Assembly (NCBI GenBank): GCA_964415245.1
Contig: CAYQAJ010000029.1
Location: 1 to 30,206, forward strand
DNA length: 30,206 nucleotides
Source: CAYQAJ01 sp964415245
GTDB taxonomy: Bacteria > Planctomycetota > Planctomycetia > Pirellulales > Pirellulaceae
Direction of reading: 5' to 3'
Under the pieces are notes generated by a model. That model was not told where the DNA came from and ran no database searches. It saw nothing but the letters and a program-made list of their open reading frames with translations. Positions 1-8,539 of the stretch are shown piece after piece. The stretch's first letter is position 1; every line of letters starts with the position of its first letter. A program made the translations under genes and the position numbers.

Positions 1-622
1 GCCGGTCGAGGCCCTCTCGAGCATGGCTCGCCTCGCGCCGCTGTTCTTTGAGCTGCTCGAGCTGGCGCTGGCGGTGGACCAGCTCTTCCTGAGCGCGACG
101 AGCGCTGCGACACGCGTCGTCGGCCTTCCGCAAATCTTGGTAGACGCCTGCGCCTTTCGTGGAAGTGGCGAGACGGAAGCCGAGATTCTCTCTGGCGGAC
201 GCGACGTCGTATCCGCCCGCCGATTGCCGCACGATCTCGGCGGCTAGGTCGGCGCCGTCGTCGGTGCCGATCAAGTGGTGCAGGGCCAGCACGTAACGGT
301 TGCCCAGCTCGGCAGGGACAAGCAGGGGGCAGTCGACGTCGCGACCATCGCGCTGGCAGCGATGGCGGCCAAGATCGCATTCGACTGTGAGCACGGCGCC
401 GTCCTGCCGCAACCAGCCCAGCAGGCTGACGTGGTCGTCGACTCGCCGCCCGGAGTCGAGCAGGCACTGCATGGCCCGACTGAGAGACGTCTTGCCAGAA
501 GCATTCGGGCCATAGATGACATTTACGCCCGGGCTGAGATCGCGCACGGTGAGCCCGCCCGTCTCGAAGCCGGGCATGCGACGAATCTCGATTCCTTCGA
601 AGCTCAGGCGGGGCGCGCTCAT
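1..622 (-). CDS. SMC/YhaN-like AAA ATPase, N-terminal part (runs off the left edge)
   Basis: The frame is open from an ATG at 622 to the window edge, about 207 codons, with no stop. A Walker A motif, GPNASGKT, lies at residues 38-45, after a beta-strand pattern typical of ABC/SMC-type heads. From about residue 160 the sequence becomes rich in E, R, Q and L, as at the start of a long coiled coil. In SbcC, Rad50 and YhaN such proteins pair with an Mre11-type nuclease to process DNA ends. The start codon overlaps the stop of the upstream phosphoesterase gene by 4 nt (ATGA), so translation is probably coupled and the products probably form one complex. The spacing resembles YhaN and its planctomycete relatives more than classical SbcC, but the Walker B and signature motifs lie outside the window, so the subfamily is unsettled. 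Confidence 0.85.
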   Translation of the reverse strand, partial: MSAPRLSFEGIEIRRMPGFETGGLTVRDLSPGVNVIYGPNASGKTSLSRAMQCLLDSGRRVDDHVSLLGWLRQDGAVLTVECDLGRHRCQRDGRDVDCPLLVPAELGNRYVLALHHLIGTDDGADLAAEIVRQSAGGYDVASARENLGFRLATSTKGAGVYQDLRKADDACRSARRAQEELVHRQRQLEQLKEQRREASHAREGLDR

Positions 623-1908
623 CGATCCGGTTGCTGCTCGCGCAGCGCCTCCAGTAGCAGCGTTCCCTGTTCGAGCAGCGCCGACCGGGCCGATGCGATG
701 TCGGGCGGCGCGTCGTTGCTAATGCCCTGATACGTGCCGGCCGCGTGTACGCGCTGCATTTCCAATAACACCTGCCGCTCGAGCCTTTGCAGCTCGTCGT
801 CGGCTCGGCCCGCTTTCAGGTCGAGCAGGATGCGGGCCAGCACGCCGGTCGGATCGCGGCGCCCGGCGATTGACTCGAGATCGACGGGCGGCCACGTGTT
901 GTTGATGACGCTTTCGATTCGCGCCGTTGCGCCGCCCGACGATAGTTCCAAATCACCGCGAAGCTGATCCTCAACCTGCGCGATCTGCCCGCACAGCGGC
1001 GTGGCCCCCGAAAAGGTAAGCCGCACGAGCACGTGTTCGAGCGGCCCGCTCTCGCTTGCCACCGCGGCAGTCAGGCGGCGCAATTCGGTGGTGACGCAAC
1101 GTTCCAGATCGTCGCGGGTGGCGGCGCCTTCCAGATCGACCGTGAGCGGCTCGTACCGCACCTTCGACATGGATAACTGCCGCACGCTCGTGCGCCCCGT
1201 GGGCTCGACGTCGATCAGCCACGGTCCGTGCGCTCCGCTCTCGCCCGGATCCATGGCCTGGGGCGATCCGGGGTAGAGCCAGCCGGCTCCTGACGCGGAA
1301 GGAACGTAAGCGGGCCGGTGAATGTGGCCCAGCAACCAAAGCTGCACGGGCTGCGCCCGAAGTTGCTCATGTGTCACGGGGGCGTAGGGGCTATCGGACG
1401 CATCCAGATCGGCGTGCAGGATGCCGAGGGCCGGCAGGTCGGTTTGCGTTGAAAGCGAAGCGCCCAACAATGGACTCTGTGGCACCTGCCCGTCGGGAAA
1501 CGACCAGCCCCAGAAACGCAGCGCGGGTTTTCCCTCGCGCTGGAGCACCGCTTCTTCCCACACGCCGCCTCGGCCGAGAAAGTGGAAGAACTCGCCGCCC
1601 AGCTCGTCGGCAAGCTGCGGCAGCACGTCGTAGTCGTGGTTCCCAGCCACGGCATAGGTGTGGATCTCATGGCGTGCCAACAGCCGCAGCCCGCGCTCCA
1701 ACGGCCCGATCGCCTCGAAGTAGCGGTTTTCGTGGTCGACCACGTCGCCGGTGAGCACGACGGCATCGACACGCTCGTCGACGGCACGCTGCGCGATCGC
1801 CTCCCACATGCGGGCGCAGGAGTACGCCGCCGCGTCGATCGACTCGGGCAAACGCGTCGGCCGGCGTCCGATGTGAATATCGCCGGTTACGAGGAGTCTT
1901 ACGATCAT
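619..1908 (-). CDS. Mre11/SbcD/YhaO-type metallophosphoesterase (DNA repair exonuclease subunit)
   Basis: The 429-residue protein has the full calcineurin-like metal-binding set: GDIH (D10, H12), GDVVDHEN (D55), GNHD (N90-D92), ILHAD (H165) and GHIHRP (H195, H197). These bind two metal ions, usually Mn2+, in the Mre11 and SbcD nucleases. The approximately 200-residue C-terminal region would correspond to the capping and partner-binding part. The gene is followed with a 4-nt overlap by the SMC-like ATPase gene, the usual partner. It lies downstream of the AddA-like gene, separated by about 260 bp that hold a palindromic repeat. The likely role is trimming blocked or hairpin DNA ends. Fold and catalysis are well supported; the choice between SbcD and YhaO orthology is not. 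Confidence 0.9.
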   Translation of the reverse strand: MIVRLLVTGDIHIGRRPTRLPESIDAAAYSCARMWEAIAQRAVDERVDAVVLTGDVVDHENRYFEAIGPLERGLRLLARHEIHTYAVAGNHDYDVLPQLADELGGEFFHFLGRGGVWEEAVLQREGKPALRFWGWSFPDGQVPQSPLLGASLSTQTDLPALGILHADLDASDSPYAPVTHEQLRAQPVQLWLLGHIHRPAYVPSASGAGWLYPGSPQAMDPGESGAHGPWLIDVEPTGRTSVRQLSMSKVRYEPLTVDLEGAATRDDLERCVTTELRRLTAAVASESGPLEHVLVRLTFSGATPLCGQIAQVEDQLRGDLELSSGGATARIESVINNTWPPVDLESIAGRRDPTGVLARILLDLKAGRADDELQRLERQVLLEMQRVHAAGTYQGISNDAPPDIASARSALLEQGTLLLEALREQQPDR

Positions 1909-1947
1909 GGTCTCACGCGTGTAGCGAAACGACGAGCCGAGAATAAT

Positions 1948-1998
1948 GAACCGCTAGCAAATGACCCATGACCGGGCACGCAATGACCAATGTCGGAA
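1948..1998. repeat. Short-word tract containing CTAGCAAATGACC and CAATGACCAATG
   Basis: Between the AddA-like gene and the phosphoesterase gene there is a tract with CTAGCAAATGACC (from 1954) and GCAATGACCAATGTC (1980-1994). The same words, including GCTAGCAAA and AATGACCAAT, recur at 14658-14735 in another intergenic region, partly in inverted orientation. I read this as dispersed non-coding repeat material. No function can be assigned from sequence. Confidence 0.45.
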
Positions 1999-2038
1999 AC
2001 CGCGACCTTTCATCACTTCACATGGGCGGGAGTTCTCA

Positions 2039-2169
2039 GAGGCGATCCGAAAACCGTCGGGGACTGGCTCATTTTGCGAAGCGGATGACGGGTTGGCCCT
2101 CTCCCATTGCAGTTTTCGAGGAGCAAAATGTGCCTGTCCCCTTCTCTCTCACGGTTTTCGGATAGCCTC
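2039..2169. repeat. Palindromic dispersed element, copy 1 (131 bp)
   Basis: The outer arms are 19 nt: GAGGCGATCCGAAAACCGT at 2039-2057 and its reverse complement at 2151-2169, with one mismatch. Inner arms GGGGACTGGCTCATTTTG (2059-2076) and CAAAATGTGCCTGTCCCC (2124-2141) are complementary except at two positions. The element directly abuts the AddA-like stop codon (2170-2172), so in that gene's transcript it would form a 3' hairpin. The inner arms recur exactly at 19239-19288 and in a degenerate form at 21614-21800. No transposase is encoded. It could be a MITE- or REP-like element or a structured RNA or terminator-like unit. Confidence 0.85.
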
Positions 2170-5100
2170 TCATTGCTCGTGTTCCACTGGCACGATTGGC
2201 ACGATCACGCCCGGTCGCACGAATACGAGCCGGGCAGCGACCCGCTCCGGTTCGAGCCGCAACATGTCCGACACCGCCCGGCGGTACTCGGCAAGCTGCG
2301 GCCGGTAATAATCCACTCGCTCGTCAAATGCTCCGCTCCTCTCGGGCGTGACCGCGTCGGTCTTGAAATCGAGCACGTCGGCTGCGACGATCCGCCCATT
2401 ATCGCGCAGCAATACGAGGCGGTCGATGCTGCCAGTCACCAGTCGGTCGTCGCGGCGGAGGGCGAATCGGCGTTCACATCGCACGTCCGCTGTGAGCGTT
2501 TCCCAACGAAGTTCCTTGGCAAATCGGGGCGGCAAGAAATCATGATGCGGCGATCGATAGTAGTCGCGCTTAAGCAGATCGGCCAAAACCGGCTTTGCCA
2601 GCATATCGCGAAATGCGCCGATCAGCGACCGTTGCTCGTTTGGGCTGACCACCACGTCGTCAAGTCGCCCGGCCGCGTCCAAAAGCGCAGCTTCGTTGGG
2701 CAATCGCCCGTCGTTTAACCACTCAATGAGCGCGAGCCAGGCGTGCATGATCGTGCCGTACCGCCGGCCCGACGAGTCGCCGTCGGACAGCACGTCGGCG
2801 ATGCGTAGGCGACCTCCACCTTCCAGGCTGGACGGGGCAACTCGTTCCAGTCCCCGACGTCGCGCGGGCATGGGGGCAAGTCGCACTTCAGGCACGTCTT
2901 GTGCGCCGTCGACCGACGATCGCGCTCTATCCGCGACGGATTCCGGGCTTTTCTCGGCGAGCGCGGGCAGTGCGCCTTGACCTGGTACGGCGCTCGGCGA
3001 CCGCGCCTCAGGCCGCGCAAACCATTTCGCATCGCCGTGCTCGTACAGCAGCGTGCCCGAATCCGGCTGCGTCTCGTCGACCAGCGCTGCTCGCAGCAAT
3101 CCCGCCAGGTTGGCTCGCGGCTTCCTCTCGTTGTCCGCCGGTGGGGGCACAATCATGTGCAGGGCGAAGATGGCCCTAGTCATGGCCACGTATAGCAAAC
3201 AGAGCGACTCGCTCGTCTGGCGATCGGCCCACTGGTCGAACAGCACCTGGATGCGCTGCGGAAGCAGCGGCCGCAACGATTCGTTCACGTAGCGGCACAC
3301 GCACGTTGCCGGCTCGGTCGGCTCCGGACGCTCGACAACAAACGCATCCGGCTGCCCGATGATGTTTCCTTCCAGCTCAGGCAGCACGACCACGTCGAAT
3401 TCGAGCCCCTTGGCCTTGTGAATCGTCATCACGCGCACGTCGACCGGCAGCGGATCGGCAACCCGTTCCGCTTCGACCACCGAGAGAAAGTCGGCCGTGC
3501 GCAGGCTGGCCGACGGCTGGTGGCTGTACGCCAGCTCGACCAACTGCAACAGCCGGCTCAACTCGCGCCGGTTGCAGTGCTCGGCCAGCTTCTCGGCCAG
3601 GTCGTACAGAACGGGCCCATATCCCTCCTCGACCAGCCGGCGGCGGATACCGCGCGACAGCGTCCGCGCCGCCTCGTCGTCCGTGTGATCGGCAAGGCCC
3701 AACACCGGCCCCAGCGGCGATCGAGCCACGTGAAAACGAGCGGCCGTGTCGCCCGGGTGATCGGCCAGCCGCAACAGCGACATAACGACGAGCACGGCGG
3801 CGGAGTCGGTGAGCGGGTTGCCCCCTTCCTCGCTGGCTTCGATGCGGTGCTGCGAGCGAAGCAGATGGATCAATCGCGCGACGGTTTCGTTCTTTCGCAC
3901 CAGCACGCCGACGCGCCTGCCCGGGGCGTCGGCGACGATTCGCGCGATCTCGCCGGCCGCATGCTCGAACAGGTCGATTTCCGCGGCAGCGGTCGACAGG
4001 CAAACGTAGCCGGGCAGCTCCGATTTCTTGGTGGTGTGCTCGGGAAACTGTTGGCTCCACCGCCGCACCGCGGTTTCGGCCCGTCCCAGGTTGGTGTGCC
4101 GCGTCATGTTTTGAAACACGCGGTTGACCGTATCGATGACCGGCTGCGACGAGCGGTAACTGGCATCGAGCGTGTCGATCTCCAGGCCGGGCAAGTATCG
4201 CTCAACGGCCTCGAAAATCTCCGCCACTCCGCCGCGCCAACCGTAGATGGCCTGCTTGGCGTCGCCCACGCAGAAAAAGGAGCGGTCACCGCCCGGTGTT
4301 TTTTCCGCGCCTTTGGCAGTCGAGCCATCTCTGGCAAGTCGCGATTGTTCGCCCTGGGGTTCGGTCACGCGGCGAGCAAACGGCTGGATAGCCCGCCACT
4401 GCAAAGGAGAGGTGTCCTGAAACTCGTCGAGCAGCAGGTGATCGATGGGCGCCCCCAGGCGAAAGGCGATCCCGTCCACTCCGCCCGAGACGTTGGCGCC
4501 GCACACCGAGCGAGTTACGTCGTCGAACCGCATGGCGCGGTGCTGCCTCTTGTTTTTCTGGTAGTGCTGGTGAAAACCTTCGAGAACCAGATGCGTGCCC
4601 TCGGTTTGCATCGCCACCCGGCCCACCAGATAGGCGCGGGCATGGCGAAGCAGCGGCTCGTACGCATCGGTTAGCTCATCGGAGATCGCCTTTTTCCAGT
4701 ACATCGTTTCGCCGGCTGTCAGCTTGCCGGCGATGCCGCCCGTGATGAACTTCTCCCATTGTCCTTCGGCCGCGGCCTGGCAGTCGCCGTCGCGGGCCTT
4801 GGCAAATCGCTTGTCGGTAAGCTCGACTCGCCGCAGTGCATCGATGGCCTCTCGTACTTGCGCGTGCGGGAGCTCCTTGCTGCGCTGGAGGCAGCGCCAA
4901 GCGCTGGCGTCCGTTTCGAGAAACAGCGAGTAAAGATCGTTGACCGTGTCGCGGAGCAGGCGGCTGACGCTGCGCGTGGCGGTTCCCTTGGCCAGAAGCT
5001 GCAGCAGCGTGACGGCGGCATGCGCGTCGTGCTGCGCGAGAAGCGCCTCGATGGCGAGGCTGCGAAGCCGCTGGTCTTCGCGCTGCTCGACGATGCGCCA

Positions 5101-5499
5101 CGAAGGCGACAGGCCCAGCTCGAGGCAATATGCCCGGGCCACCTGCGCGAAGAAGCTGTCGAGCGTGCCGATGCGCACGCGATGGGCGCCGCGCGTCAGG
5201 TCGGCCAGCAGAGCTTGGCAATGCGGCGGCGTGAGTGAGTCGGCGCCCGTTTCCTTGGCAAGCTCGACGCACTTGGTCTTGTCGAGCGCCGCCACGGCCA
5301 GGCGAAGCACCACTCGATCGAAAATCTCGCCCGCCGCGGCGCGGGTGAATGTCGTGGCCAGGATGCGCTCCGGCGGCACCCCGCCCGCCAACAGCGACAG
5401 GTAGCGGTTCGACAACTGGTACGTTTTGCCGGTGCCGGCGGAGGCTCGGATGAGCAGGTTCGTAAGCGCGTGCTCGCTGTTTGTAGTCGTCGTGCTCAC
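2170..5499 (-). CDS. addA: AddA-like UvrD-family helicase/nuclease
   Basis: This 1109-residue superfamily 1A helicase carries a C-terminal RecB-type nuclease domain, the AddA architecture. Helicase motifs in order are ASAGTGKT (Walker A, 19-26), TFTRAAAGEI (Ia), LLLDEFQDTS (II), VGDAKQAIYGWRGG (III), LDASYRSSQPV (IV), VMTIHKAKGLEFD (V) and LLYVAMTRA (VI). The nuclease part has GSIDR, LDFKTD (D1044, K1046) and the QLAEY motif, so all catalytic positions look intact. The GTG start overlaps the AddB-like stop by 4 nt (GTGA), indicating a co-translated heterodimer. AddAB-type enzymes unwind and resect double-strand breaks to load RecA. The length is close to the usual AddA length of about 1150-1250. 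A palindromic repeat begins at its stop codon. Confidence 0.92.
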   Translation of the reverse strand: MSTTTTNSEHALTNLLIRASAGTGKTYQLSNRYLSLLAGGVPPERILATTFTRAAAGEIFDRVVLRLAVAALDKTKCVELAKETGADSLTPPHCQALLADLTRGAHRVRIGTLDSFFAQVARAYCLELGLSPSWRIVEQREDQRLRSLAIEALLAQHDAHAAVTLLQLLAKGTATRSVSRLLRDTVNDLYSLFLETDASAWRCLQRSKELPHAQVREAIDALRRVELTDKRFAKARDGDCQAAAEGQWEKFITGGIAGKLTAGETMYWKKAISDELTDAYEPLLRHARAYLVGRVAMQTEGTHLVLEGFHQHYQKNKRQHRAMRFDDVTRSVCGANVSGGVDGIAFRLGAPIDHLLLDEFQDTSPLQWRAIQPFARRVTEPQGEQSRLARDGSTAKGAEKTPGGDRSFFCVGDAKQAIYGWRGGVAEIFEAVERYLPGLEIDTLDASYRSSQPVIDTVNRVFQNMTRHTNLGRAETAVRRWSQQFPEHTTKKSELPGYVCLSTAAAEIDLFEHAAGEIARIVADAPGRRVGVLVRKNETVARLIHLLRSQHRIEASEEGGNPLTDSAAVLVVMSLLRLADHPGDTAARFHVARSPLGPVLGLADHTDDEAARTLSRGIRRRLVEEGYGPVLYDLAEKLAEHCNRRELSRLLQLVELAYSHQPSASLRTADFLSVVEAERVADPLPVDVRVMTIHKAKGLEFDVVVLPELEGNIIGQPDAFVVERPEPTEPATCVCRYVNESLRPLLPQRIQVLFDQWADRQTSESLCLLYVAMTRAIFALHMIVPPPADNERKPRANLAGLLRAALVDETQPDSGTLLYEHGDAKWFARPEARSPSAVPGQGALPALAEKSPESVADRARSSVDGAQDVPEVRLAPMPARRRGLERVAPSSLEGGGRLRIADVLSDGDSSGRRYGTIMHAWLALIEWLNDGRLPNEAALLDAAGRLDDVVVSPNEQRSLIGAFRDMLAKPVLADLLKRDYYRSPHHDFLPPRFAKELRWETLTADVRCERRFALRRDDRLVTGSIDRLVLLRDNGRIVAADVLDFKTDAVTPERSGAFDERVDYYRPQLAEYRRAVSDMLRLEPERVAARLVFVRPGVIVPIVPVEHEQ

Positions 5500-8282
5500 G
5501 CGGCGTCCCCTTCGTCTTCCAGCAGACGATCGAACACGCCGCTCTGGCAGATGTCGGCCCAGTCGTCGTAGGAGAAGTCCGACAGGTCGGCCGGCGGCCA
5601 GAACACGCCGGCGCGAAGCTGTCGAATCACGTCGAACGCCGATTCGTTGGCTTGGAGCAGTTCCTCGTCGGTCCAGTCGTCGAGCAGAATATCAACCTCG
5701 GTTACGTCCTTGGGCAGCACGATATAGCCCGTTCTCTCGACGTTGTCGATTCCCAGCTCTCGCGCCAAATGACGGTACAGCGGCAATTGCAGGTCGACCC
5801 ATTGGTTCTTGTCGAGGTGCGCCTTCCGCGGCGATTTCGCGCTGTCGCCCGACTTGTAATCGAACACAACGTGCTCGCCGGTGTTCTGATTCACGTCGAT
5901 GCGATCGATGCGACCGGTAACTGTGAACGGCTGGCCGTCGACGTCGAGCACGGCTTCCAGTTTCTCCACCTCGACGTCCTCGATGCGCCACCCCTGGCTC
6001 GCCCGACCGGCCTGCAGCGCGGCAAACGCCTCCAGCCGCAAACGTAACTGCTCGATTTGCACTTGCAGGGGAGCGAGCGCGTGGACGCCGTACATTTCCG
6101 CGGCCGTCGTATCGAGCGCGTCGTTGAGCATCGCGGTGATGTCGTCAACGTCGGTGCTGTCGCGCGTGTCGCTGCGGCCGAAGCGCAGCAGCACCTCGTG
6201 CAAAAGCCGCCCGAACGCGGCACCGTCCAACTCCTCGGCCTGATCGTCGATCGGCCTCAGCTTGAGCATGTGGCTCAGGTAGAATCGATAGGGGCACGCA
6301 AGATAGTCCCGAAAGCCCGTCGAGCTGAGCGACGTGACCGGCTCTGCAAGCGGTTGCGGCCGGGGGACCGGCAAACGAGCCCGCGTGCGCTTTGCCACCA
6401 GTGCACCCGGCAGGCGAAGCGGCGTGCTTGCAGCGGCAACAGGGCGGAAGAACGCCAGCGCTCGGCGAGCCGCGGTCTCTCCGTCGGCTGCGAACAGCAG
6501 CGGGCTGGGCACCAGCGGCTCTTGCTCGGTGTCGCGGCGGCCGACCACCAGGTCGACTCGCTCGCGACTCCGGAGGAGAAGTTGCAAGGCGTATGCGTCG
6601 CGTGCGAAGCGCCGCGTGTTGTCCTCCAGCTTCAACCGCGATCGCAGGCCGTCGGGCAGAAACAAGTCGGCACCCTTGGCCTGGGGCACGCACCCTTCGT
6701 TGAAACCGCACACGACGACGGCCGGTGCGTCGTCGAGCGGCAATTCCAGCCAGCCGAGAATCTCGATGGCCTGGCTGTCGGCAGGGGGCGCGATCGCATC
6801 CGCCGAAGCCTGCTCGAGAATCAGCCGAATGGCATGCCCGACGCCGACGTCTGGTTGCAGAGGCTCCGGCACGTCGTCGACCTGCGCTATGAGTTGCGCC
6901 AGTTTGCGGCAACCGTCATAGATCGCCCGCTCGGACGGATTGTCGCGATCGAACTCGAGATCGCCGTATACCGCCTTTATCGGTTCCTGAATGGGCGCCG
7001 ACCAATCGGCCAGCCGGCGCGGTGGACCCTGACAGCCGACGAGAAGCCGGCTCGCGGCGCGGTAGAGATCGCGCACTGGGCGGCTCGCCCGCTTGTCCTT
7101 CGTGACTGCGTCGTCGATCCGCGACGGCAGGCAATCGGCAAAATAGGCGTCGAGCGCGGTAAGAGAATCCTCGTGTGCTCCCTGCTTGCTGAGCCAGCAA
7201 TCGACGTCGGGATGCCGCACCAGGGCCGCGAAGTCGGCATAGCGGCGGCTTTCGAGGTACGCACCAGCCGCCGCCAACAGCTTCAGCGGCGCCGACTCGG
7301 CCAAGGGCCGACCCGGTCCCCATCGGCAGGGCACGTGGCACTGGCGAAGCTGCCGCTCGACGTGGGGCACGAGCCGTTCATCGGCCACGCCGACCACAAT
7401 CTCGTCCGCGGCATAGCGACCGCCGTACGATGACAGACAGCGCACCGCCTCGGCGGCTTGATCGGCCGGCTTGTCGACCACGTGCACCTGCTCCTGCGCG
7501 ATGTCGAGCGTGGCCTCGGCCCAGGCGTCGGGCACGAGGCAGCCGTGACTGTCGAACTGCGCGGCGAGATCGTGCGGCGCGAAGATCAGGGCCGTCACGC
7601 GATCGGCCACCTGGTCGAGCATGCTGCGGACCGCGCGATTCGTATCGACCATGCCGACCAGGACAATGTCCTGCCGGGCGACACACTCGCTTTCCCTGAT
7701 TGCGACGAGGCGGGCGGTCTGGCGATCCCAAAGGTCGAGGCTGTCCAGGCTGTCGAGGTAGCTCGTTTGCGCGTCGCACAATGCCTGCCAGCGCGGCCGC
7801 TCAGAAAACCCTTCGATCTCTCCCGCCGCCGCCAGCACTTTGGCAAAGTCGAGCTCGTCGCTGGCCAGCTCCTGGTGCAGACTGGCTAAGGACCGGGCCA
7901 ATTCCAGCCACGCGGTAACGTCGGCCTCTTCCGGCGGCGACGCCACAACGTTTCGCAGCTTGTCCGCACCCAGGTGGCGAAGTGCCTCCACCCACGCCAG
8001 CCGCTGCGTAAGCTCCGACGCAAAAGGGCGCTTGCGCACATACAGCAGCTCAGGCAATTCGCCCACGGTGCAAATGCGCGGCGGAATCAAGTCGACGCCG
8101 GCCGTGTGCGACTCGTCGACGAGAATCTCCAACAGCCGCCGCCCGGCCCGCGAACCGGGAACGACCACAACGACCTGTTCCATGTCGGCAGAATCGCCGC
8201 TGCGATAGCGCGCAAGCAGATAGGACGCCGCCGCCGGCAGCGCTGGCCGATCCCAATTCAGGAATTCGCGGGCAATGGCCAT
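5496..8282 (-). CDS. addB: AddB-like PD-(D/E)XK nuclease, helicase-inactive partner subunit
   Basis: The 928-residue product is the partner of the AddA-like subunit. The N-terminal VVVVPGSRAGRRLLE replaces a Walker A motif and lacks the GKS/T residues, as in AddB proteins whose helicase domain only scans DNA. A RecB-type nuclease domain lies near the C-terminus: TGRIDRIDV, then VFDYKSG (D808, K810), then QLPLYRHL. I chose the ATG at 8282 (MAIAREFLNW) because the similarity-like sequence begins there; an open frame continues to 8375 but looks non-coding. Only C663 (ACPYRFYL) and C912 sit near the expected iron-sulfur positions. The C-terminal CxxC...C cluster of Bacillus AddB is absent, so that cluster is probably missing. 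The gene is first in the addB-addA pair. Confidence 0.85.
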   Translation of the reverse strand: MAIAREFLNWDRPALPAAASYLLARYRSGDSADMEQVVVVVPGSRAGRRLLEILVDESHTAGVDLIPPRICTVGELPELLYVRKRPFASELTQRLAWVEALRHLGADKLRNVVASPPEEADVTAWLELARSLASLHQELASDELDFAKVLAAAGEIEGFSERPRWQALCDAQTSYLDSLDSLDLWDRQTARLVAIRESECVARQDIVLVGMVDTNRAVRSMLDQVADRVTALIFAPHDLAAQFDSHGCLVPDAWAEATLDIAQEQVHVVDKPADQAAEAVRCLSSYGGRYAADEIVVGVADERLVPHVERQLRQCHVPCRWGPGRPLAESAPLKLLAAAGAYLESRRYADFAALVRHPDVDCWLSKQGAHEDSLTALDAYFADCLPSRIDDAVTKDKRASRPVRDLYRAASRLLVGCQGPPRRLADWSAPIQEPIKAVYGDLEFDRDNPSERAIYDGCRKLAQLIAQVDDVPEPLQPDVGVGHAIRLILEQASADAIAPPADSQAIEILGWLELPLDDAPAVVVCGFNEGCVPQAKGADLFLPDGLRSRLKLEDNTRRFARDAYALQLLLRSRERVDLVVGRRDTEQEPLVPSPLLFAADGETAARRALAFFRPVAAASTPLRLPGALVAKRTRARLPVPRPQPLAEPVTSLSSTGFRDYLACPYRFYLSHMLKLRPIDDQAEELDGAAFGRLLHEVLLRFGRSDTRDSTDVDDITAMLNDALDTTAAEMYGVHALAPLQVQIEQLRLRLEAFAALQAGRASQGWRIEDVEVEKLEAVLDVDGQPFTVTGRIDRIDVNQNTGEHVVFDYKSGDSAKSPRKAHLDKNQWVDLQLPLYRHLARELGIDNVERTGYIVLPKDVTEVDILLDDWTDEELLQANESAFDVIRQLRAGVFWPPADLSDFSYDDWADICQSGVFDRLLEDEGDAA

Positions 8283-8539
8283 GCGATGACGAGACCCTCG
8301 AATGCGGCCGCGAACTGGCACTGCGCGCAAAGCCTTTGGCGCGAAGTCAGTAAAGCACAGCGCGGCGGGCCGCATGGGTCAGATTAGCCTTTACCCGACA
8401 GGCTTCCCAGTGCCCCAGATGTGGGGGCCGAGACGTGCGCCCGGCACTATGGCCGGGGGGCGCGACTGGGCGAGGAAGCTGCGGACATCACTCGTTCGCG
8501 TTTCGCGCTCGGCTGCGCCTCGCGGCTAACCGGGGGAGG

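Noticed and set aside
3418..4674. Plus-strand open frame of 418 codons
   Set aside because: Antisense to the AddA-like gene, which has all helicase motifs in the other strand; the frame is a high-GC shadow.
6057..7433. Plus-strand open frame of 458 codons
   Set aside because: Antisense to the AddB-like gene and without recognisable protein motifs.
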